Program-made: the position numbers and the translations under genes
Shown: one piece after another, positions 1 to 3,615 of the stretch
Numbering within the stretch: position 1 is the first letter of the stretch
How the letters are laid out: each line of letters opens with the position of its first letter
The notes under the pieces: model-generated
What the model saw: only the letters and a program-made list of their open reading frames with translations
Database searches by the model: none
Told to the model about the DNA's origin: nothing
Assembly: GCA_050743385.1 (NCBI GenBank)
Contig: JBOGFJ010000286.1
Coordinates: 1 to 6,439, forward strand
DNA length: 6,439 nucleotides
Direction: 5' to 3'
Source of the DNA: JACDBD01 sp050743385
GTDB lineage: Bacteria > Actinomycetota > Acidimicrobiia > IMCC26256 > JACDBD01

Positions 1-11
1 CATACGTTCGA

Positions 12-17
12 TACCCT
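12..17 (+). promoter_or_regulatory. Putative -10 box for the first gene (near-leaderless)
   Basis: TACCCT fits the TAnnnT -10 consensus and ends 10 bases before the ATG at 28. Transcription would then begin around base 24, leaving a leader of about four bases. No Shine-Dalgarno sequence is visible upstream of the ATG, which agrees with leaderless translation, common in actinobacteria. The -35 region falls outside the window, so this rests on a six-base match and its spacing only. Confidence 0.35.
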
Positions 18-27
18 GGCTCACACC

Positions 28-786
28 ATGGGCTACCGGGGCAAGGTCCGCGAGCAGGAGCAGGCCCGGGTCTTGCGCGCCCAGGGCAAGACGCTCGCCG
101 AGATCGCCGACGAGCTCGACGTCTCGACGTCGTCGGCCTCGATCTGGGTCCGCGACGTCCCGTTCACTCCGTCAAAGCGGCGCCGAGGCCCTCAACGTCG
201 CCGCCAGCCATTACACGAACGCAAGTTGCGCGAGATCGAGGAGCTCAACCGGGCGAGCGCCGAGCGGCTCGGGCAGCTCTCCGAGGACGCGTTCCTTGCG
301 GCGGGTGCGGCGCTGTACGCGGGCGAGGGCACGAAGGGCGACGGATCGGTGAGCTTCGCGAACAGCGAGCCGGAGATGATGCGCTTCTTCTGCGGGTGGC
401 TACGTCGGTTCTTCGCCATCGACGAGACGAGGCTTCGCGTCAACGTCTATCTCCACCAAGGACTCGACCTTGCCGCTGCCGAGTCGTTCTGGTCGGACGT
501 TACCGGAGTGCCACGTGGCCAGTTCCGGGCTCCCTACCGCGCCGTTGCAGATCCGAGCATTCGAAGAAACAAGCACGTGCACGGGTGCTGCTACCTCACG
601 TACTCGTGCGCGCGCACGCATCGGGCAGTCATGGGTTTGGTCAGGGCGCTGCTATCGTCGACTGCCTATTCCGGGGTGGCGCAATTGGTGGCGCAGGGGA
701 TTGTTAATCCCAAGGATGCGGGTTCGAGCCCCGCCCCCGGAGCCAAGGCGCAGCTACGGCTCCTCAACGATCCCGAAGTCGCCTGA
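28..786 (+). CDS. HTH protein with LAGLIDADG-like C-terminal domain; frame runs through a tRNA gene
   Basis: The frame is 252 aa and starts at ATG with a likely -10 box just upstream. Residues about 8-43 form a helix-turn-helix (core TLAEIADELDVSTSSASIWV), suggesting DNA binding. A basic linker (about 50-66) follows. Residues 88-209 resemble a compact LAGLIDADG-type fold: GAALYAGEG with an acidic residue at E100, FANSEPEMMRFF, RVNVYLHQ, WSDVTGVPRGQF and HGCCYLTYS. Such proteins are usually annotated as hypothetical or helix-turn-helix proteins, and neither nuclease nor regulatory activity is established from this sequence. The recognisable fold ends near residue 210. Residues 215-239 are simply the tRNA-Asn gene translated (SGVAQLVAQGIVNPKD...), followed by 13 residues to a TGA. 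The biological protein may therefore be about 214 aa, or may carry this tail. The gene converges on the dehydrogenase, with 2 bp between stops. It could be a degenerate homing endonuclease or a transcription regulator. Confidence 0.65.
   Translation: MGYRGKVREQEQARVLRAQGKTLAEIADELDVSTSSASIWVRDVPFTPSKRRRGPQRRRQPLHERKLREIEELNRASAERLGQLSEDAFLAAGAALYAGEGTKGDGSVSFANSEPEMMRFFCGWLRRFFAIDETRLRVNVYLHQGLDLAAAESFWSDVTGVPRGQFRAPYRAVADPSIRRNKHVHGCCYLTYSCARTHRAVMGLVRALLSSTAYSGVAQLVAQGIVNPKDAGSSPAPGAKAQLRLLNDPEVA
653..658 (+). promoter_or_regulatory. Putative -10 box for tRNA-Asn, inside the upstream gene
   Basis: TATCGT fits the TAnnnT -10 consensus. A start seven bases downstream (near 665) would give a leader of about five bases before the mature tRNA 5' end at 670, typical spacing for a tRNA promoter. 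No convincing -35 hexamer is seen: TTGGTC at 637-642 is too close. If real, the tRNA has its own promoter within codons for residues 209-211 of the HTH protein. Confidence 0.35.
670..745 (+). tRNA. tRNA-Asn (anticodon GTT), CCA encoded
   Basis: A complete 76-base cloverleaf can be drawn. The acceptor stem TCCGGGG/CCCCGGA is a perfect 7 bp, followed by discriminator G and an encoded CCA (743-745). The D arm is GCGC/GCGC with a GG-containing loop. The anticodon loop is TTGTTAA with anticodon GTT, which decodes AAC and AAT. The variable loop is five bases, and the T arm is GCGGG/CCCGC with loop TTCGAGC. The anticodon stem has four Watson-Crick pairs, with a G-A opposition at the outer 27-43 position. 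Discriminator G agrees with tRNA-Asn. The gene lies in sense orientation within the 3' part of the HTH gene, in frame and without creating a stop codon. Confidence 0.96.
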
Positions 787-806
787 CCTCACACCCCGCC
801 GAGGTC
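785..806. repeat. Inverted repeat at the dehydrogenase 3' end; possible weak terminator
   Basis: GACCTC (785-790) and GAGGTC (801-806) form a perfect 6-bp stem around a 10-base loop. The repeat overlaps the TGA of the dehydrogenase (789-791) and the last bases of the HTH frame, and lies 40 bases after the tRNA. There is no T-run on either side, so it is not a canonical intrinsic terminator. It could still help separate two convergent transcripts. Confidence 0.3.
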
Positions 807-1673
807 GCGGATCACCTTGCCCAAAGCGGAGAAGTCCTCGCGCCCGTAGCCAGCCTCGCTGGCGGCGCTGAGCACCTGGCGCACCACCCCCGGCGTGAAC
901 ATCGGCGTGCGCATCCGGGCCGCGCACGCCAGCGCAAGGTCGAGGTCCTTGGCCATGAGCTCGGTCATGAACCCGGGGGCCCAGTTGTTCGACGCCGGGC
1001 TGTCGGGCAGGACCCCGTCGAACGGGATGCGGGTCCGCACGGCGACGCAGTCGCCGGTCGAGTGGGTCAGCACGTCGAGCAGCTTGTGGAGGTCGACGCC
1101 GGCCTTCGCCGCCATGGTGGTCGCCTCCGCCGTCGCCAGCATCTGGGCGGCGAAGACGAGGTTGTTGCAGAGCTTGACGACCTGCCCGTCGCCGGGGCCG
1201 CCGACGTGGACGATCCGGCCCGCGAACGGATCGAGGGCGGGGCGCGCGGCGTCGAGCACATCGACGTCGCCGCCGACCATCAACGTCAGCGTGCCGTTCT
1301 CGGCACCGACGGTGCCGCCCGACAACGGCGCTTCGAGGTAGCGCCCACCGGCAGCGGCGACGCGGTCGTGCTGCGCTCGCTCGACGTCGGGGTCGATCGT
1401 CGAGCAGTCGACGACGATCTTGCCGTCACCCAACGCCGCCAGTGCGTCGTCGAGGACGGCGACCACGTCGGGGGAGCTCGGTACGCAGAGGATCGTGACC
1501 TCGCTCGCGTCGACCACGGCCGCGGGGCCGTCCCCTTCCCGTGCACCGGCGTCGACCGCGGCGTCGACCGGGGGACGACTGCGGGAGGCGACGGTCACGT
1601 CGTGGCCCGCCTCGACGAGATGGCGCGTCATGGGAAGCCCCATGGCGCCCAAACCGACGAATCCGACCTTCAC
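789..1673 (-). CDS. 3-hydroxyisobutyrate dehydrogenase-family NAD(P)-dependent oxidoreductase
   Basis: The product is 294 aa, a normal length for the beta-hydroxyacid dehydrogenase family, which oxidises 3-hydroxy acids such as 3-hydroxyisobutyrate or reduces short semialdehydes in the cytosol. The Rossmann motif GLGAMG is at residues 7-12 of the opening MKVGFVGLGAMGLPM. The substrate loop is APLSGG (115-120) followed by GTLTLMVGG. The catalytic lysine is K167 in GDGQVVKLCNN, with N170/N171, and K242-D243 of the C-terminal AKDLDLAL stretch is also conserved. R31 after the second strand (VTVASRS) hints at NADP preference; this is inference. The GTG at 1673 is chosen because it places the Rossmann motif at the usual distance and has a -10 box just upstream. 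The frame stays open much further, but that part lies antisense to the ferritin-like gene. The substrate cannot be told: 3-hydroxyisobutyrate, tartronate semialdehyde, glyoxylate/succinic semialdehyde and imine reduction all occur in this family. Confidence 0.92.
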   Translation of the reverse strand: MKVGFVGLGAMGLPMTRHLVEAGHDVTVASRSRPPVDAAVDAGAREGDGPAAVVDASEVTILCVPSSPDVVAVLDDALAALGDGKIVVDCSTIDPDVERAQHDRVAAAGGRYLEAPLSGGTVGAENGTLTLMVGGDVDVLDAARPALDPFAGRIVHVGGPGDGQVVKLCNNLVFAAQMLATAEATTMAAKAGVDLHKLLDVLTHSTGDCVAVRTRIPFDGVLPDSPASNNWAPGFMTELMAKDLDLALACAARMRTPMFTPGVVRQVLSAASEAGYGREDFSALGKVIRDLGGV

Positions 1674-1681
1674 GATGGGTG

Positions 1682-1691
1682 ACGCTACCGT
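1682..1691. promoter_or_regulatory. Overlapping divergent -10 boxes (bidirectional promoter)
   Basis: ACGCTACCGT holds TACCGT on the plus strand (1686-1691) and TAGCGT on the minus strand (1687 to 1682), sharing the central TA. Both fit TAnnnT. Predicted starts are near 1698 (plus) and 1675 (minus), three and two bases before the ATG at 1701 and the GTG at 1673. The spacer between the two start codons is only 27 bp and has no Shine-Dalgarno sequence for either gene, so a shared near-leaderless promoter is the simplest reading. No clear -35 element is seen on either side. Confidence 0.5.
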
Positions 1692-1700
1692 CCCTGCCAC

Positions 1701-2315
1701 ATGGACCGACCGCCCGAGCACACCCGCGGCCGTACGGCGACGCGCCGCCGTTTCCTCCAGGGCGCCGGGCTCAGCGGCTTGGCCGCGTCCGCGCTCCCGT
1801 TGACTGCGCTTCCGCGACGCGCTTTCGCCCAGGAGGCGGGCGACGCCGCCATCACCGCCTTCCTCGAGAGCATCGAGCTCGCCCTCGTCGAGGTCTACGG
1901 CCAGATCGACACCGCACTGCTGACCTCCGAGCTTGCGGCCGACCTCGGGCGCTTCGCCCAGCACCATCGCGAGCACGCCACCGCGCTCGCCGGCGCGGCG
2001 GGTGACGAGGCCACGGGCGAACCCAACCGTGAGCTCCTCGGCGACCTCGACGACGAGCAAGCCCGCGTCCGCGACGAGACCGCCGTCCTCCGACTGGTGT
2101 TCTCGCTGGAGAGCTCGGCTGCCGCGACCTATCTGTTCGCCCTGCGTGCACTCGAGGCTCGCGACGCGCTCGCGTTGGCGGCATCGGTGCTGCCGGTCGA
2201 ATCGGAGCACGCGATCGTGTTCGGCACCGCGCTCGAGCGTCCGGTCACCGAGCTGGTGCCGGTGTTCCAGAACCAAGACGCGGCGTTCAAACCCGAGTCC
2301 TTCCCCGTCGATTGA
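1701..2315 (+). CDS. Tat-exported ferritin-like protein
   Basis: The product is 204 aa. A twin-arginine signal is clear: TRRRFLQ at residues 14-20, a hydrophobic stretch (about 21-38) and a likely cleavage site after AFA (43). The folded protein would be exported by the Tat pathway, often a sign of cofactor or metal loading before export. The mature part looks like a four-helix ferritin-like bundle: helix 1 about 50-70 (E59, E64, Y66), helix 2 about 77-98 (HHREH, 88-92), helix 3 about 124-150 (E137 in SLESSAAATY), and helix 4 about 163-178 (ESEH, 167-170, an ExxH motif). This resembles the ferritin-like families of exported actinobacterial proteins. Iron binding is inferred, and helix 2 lacks a standard ExxH. 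The gene begins an operon with a paralogue two bases downstream. The ATG start sits just after a -10 box. Confidence 0.8.
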   Translation: MDRPPEHTRGRTATRRRFLQGAGLSGLAASALPLTALPRRAFAQEAGDAAITAFLESIELALVEVYGQIDTALLTSELAADLGRFAQHHREHATALAGAAGDEATGEPNRELLGDLDDEQARVRDETAVLRLVFSLESSAAATYLFALRALEARDALALAASVLPVESEHAIVFGTALERPVTELVPVFQNQDAAFKPESFPVD

Positions 2316-2317
2316 CG

Positions 2318-2953
2318 ATGCCGACGCACGAGCCTGTCAGAGTCCCGCGGCGTCGCCTGCTCCGGATCGGCGGCACCACGATTGCGGCCGCAGCCGTGCT
2401 CGCCGCCTGCCGCCCGACCGGCGATGACGATCCCGGCACCGACGAACGCGCCCGGCCCTCGTCCGCCGACCGTGAGCTCCTCCGCACCGCTTCGTCGCTC
2501 GACGAGCTCGCCCTCGCGGTGTACGAGCGCGCGTCCGGCTCCGGCCTGGTGACCACGTCCGACGCGATGAACACGCTGGAGCTCTTCCGCCGTCACCACC
2601 GGGAGCATGCTGAACTGTTCGCACGAGCGACCGCGGACGCCGGCGGTGAGCCGTTCCGCGAGCCGAACCCTGTCGTCATGGCTTCGCTGCGGCCCGCGCT
2701 CGATGCGGCGACCGACGAGGCAGCCGTGCTCGCGCTCGCTCTCGATGTCGAGCGGCTGCTCGCCGAGACGTACCAGTCGTTCGCGGGCGCGTTCACTGAT
2801 CGGAGCTTCGACGTCGCCACCATGAGCGTCGGAGGAACGGAGGCGCGGCACGCCGCGGTCATCGCCCCGTTCGTCGGCCGGCCGGCGGCCCCCGTCGCCT
2901 TCCAGCCGACCGACCTGGCGATCGCCTCCGGAACCGGCCTCTCCCGCGTGTGA
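2318..2953 (+). CDS. Ferritin-like lipoprotein, paralogue of the preceding gene
   Basis: The product is 211 aa from the ATG at 2318, two bases after the previous stop. A TTG at 2312, overlapping that stop as TTGA, is an alternative adding two residues. The N-terminus has a Tat-like PRRRLLR (10-16), an alanine-rich hydrophobic core and a lipobox LAAC (28-31), so the mature protein is predicted to be lipid-anchored at C31 outside the membrane. An acidic, flexible linker (about 35-50) follows. The helical bundle mirrors the upstream paralogue: E63 and E70 in helix 1 (LDELALAVYE), HHREHA (93-98) in helix 2, E145 and E150 in helix 3, and EARH (175-178, ExxH) in helix 4. The sequence GEPFRE after helix 2 matches GEPNRE at the same place in the paralogue. 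Metal binding is inferred. The stop overlaps the start of the next gene, implying coupled translation. Confidence 0.8.
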   Translation: MPTHEPVRVPRRRLLRIGGTTIAAAAVLAACRPTGDDDPGTDERARPSSADRELLRTASSLDELALAVYERASGSGLVTTSDAMNTLELFRRHHREHAELFARATADAGGEPFREPNPVVMASLRPALDAATDEAAVLALALDVERLLAETYQSFAGAFTDRSFDVATMSVGGTEARHAAVIAPFVGRPAAPVAFQPTDLAIASGTGLSRV

Positions 2954-3609
2954 CCGACCCGCGCTTCACCGTCGTCGGCTTCCCGGGATGGCGGGAGCTT
3001 CGCCCCCGCCTCCCTCGGTTCGTCGCCGGAGTTCTGCTGCTCGGCGTCGGGATCGCCCTGACGGTCGACGCCCGCCTCGGGCTGAGCCCGTTCGACGTGC
3101 TGCATCAGGGCCTCGCCCGCCGCACCGGGCTCAGCTTCGGCACCGTGGTCATCGTCCTCGGCGCGGTGATCCTGCTGCTGTGGATCCCCCTCCGGCAGGC
3201 CTTCGGGATCGGCACGGTGCTCAACACCCTGACCGTCGGCTTCTTCATCGACGTCGCGCTGCGCGTCCTGCCGGAGCCGGGTTTGCTCGTGTGGCGGACG
3301 ATGATGCTCGTCGGCGGCATCCTCGTGACCGGCCTCGGCATCGGCCTCTACATCGGTGCCGGGCTCGGGCCGGGCCCTCGCGACGGCCTGATGACCGGGA
3401 TCGCAGCGCGGGGTCATCCGCTGTGGCTGGTCCGCACGGCCATCGAGCTCACGGCCCTCGTCGCCGGCTGGGCGCTCGGTGGCACGGTCGGTGTCGGCAC
3501 GGTGCTGTTCGCCCTTGCGATCGGCCCGCTGGGCCATTTCTTTCTCGACCGGCTCCATCTGCGGACGCCGCCGGGGACCGATCTCGGCCCCGGCGTGACC
3601 GGGGAATGA
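2950..3609 (+). CDS. YczE/YitT-like integral membrane protein
   Basis: The product is 219 aa. The GTG start overlaps the stop of the lipoprotein gene by four bases (GTGA), an arrangement typical of translational coupling. About five hydrophobic segments are visible: roughly 22-39, 63-80, 88-106, 113-138 and 163-199, with a basic N-terminal region likely cytoplasmic. GLSPFDVLHQGLARRTGLSF (44-63) is characteristic of the YczE/YitT-type membrane proteins, whose molecular function is poorly understood. A second related motif, GLGPGPRDGLMTGIA (138-152), suggests an internal duplication of the fold. The soluble C-terminal tail (201-219) is short and Pro/Gly-rich. Its place behind two exported ferritin-like genes suggests it serves the same envelope process, perhaps transport; that is inference from linkage only. 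Confidence 0.82.
   Translation: MTDPRFTVVGFPGWRELRPRLPRFVAGVLLLGVGIALTVDARLGLSPFDVLHQGLARRTGLSFGTVVIVLGAVILLLWIPLRQAFGIGTVLNTLTVGFFIDVALRVLPEPGLLVWRTMMLVGGILVTGLGIGLYIGAGLGPGPRDGLMTGIAARGHPLWLVRTAIELTALVAGWALGGTVGVGTVLFALAIGPLGHFFLDRLHLRTPPGTDLGPGVTGE
3588..3604. repeat. GC-rich inverted repeat at a convergent gene junction
   Basis: CCCCGG (3588-3593) and CCGGGG (3599-3604) form a perfect 6-bp stem with a 5-base loop, within the last codons of the YczE-like gene and ending three bases before its stop. The two convergent genes are separated by only six bases, so any terminator has to lie inside coding sequence. No T-run follows on either strand, so a terminator role is uncertain, and GC-rich sequence makes such repeats likely by chance. 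Confidence 0.25.
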
Positions 3610-3615
3610 GGCTCG

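Noticed and set aside
1..29. TTCGATACC...CACACCA at the left edge resembles a tRNA T-loop and CCA end.
   Set aside because: The bases flanking the TTCGATA loop do not pair as a T stem, and the CCA is out of register with a 7-base acceptor strand. It is better explained as a promoter and start region.
670..745. The tRNA 3' end as an attachment site for an integrated element.
   Set aside because: No integrase, no second copy of the tRNA 3' end and no foreign-looking cargo is seen downstream. The next gene is an ordinary dehydrogenase.
746..784. AGGCG (746-750) and CGCCT (780-784) as a tRNA terminator stem.
   Set aside because: A 5-bp stem with a loop of about 29 bases and no T-run is not a credible terminator.
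1674..2276. The dehydrogenase frame stays open about 600 bases upstream of its GTG, giving a potential 495-aa protein.
   Set aside because: The extra residues are low-complexity, Arg/Glu/Gly-rich, lie antisense to the Tat-ferritin-like gene and precede a normal Rossmann N-terminus. They are a GC-driven shadow frame.
2593..3558. A 321-codon minus-strand open frame opposite the lipoprotein and membrane protein genes.
   Set aside because: Its translation is rich in Glu, Asp, Arg, Pro and Gln with no domain-like pattern, while the opposite strand encodes clear membrane segments and a lipobox.
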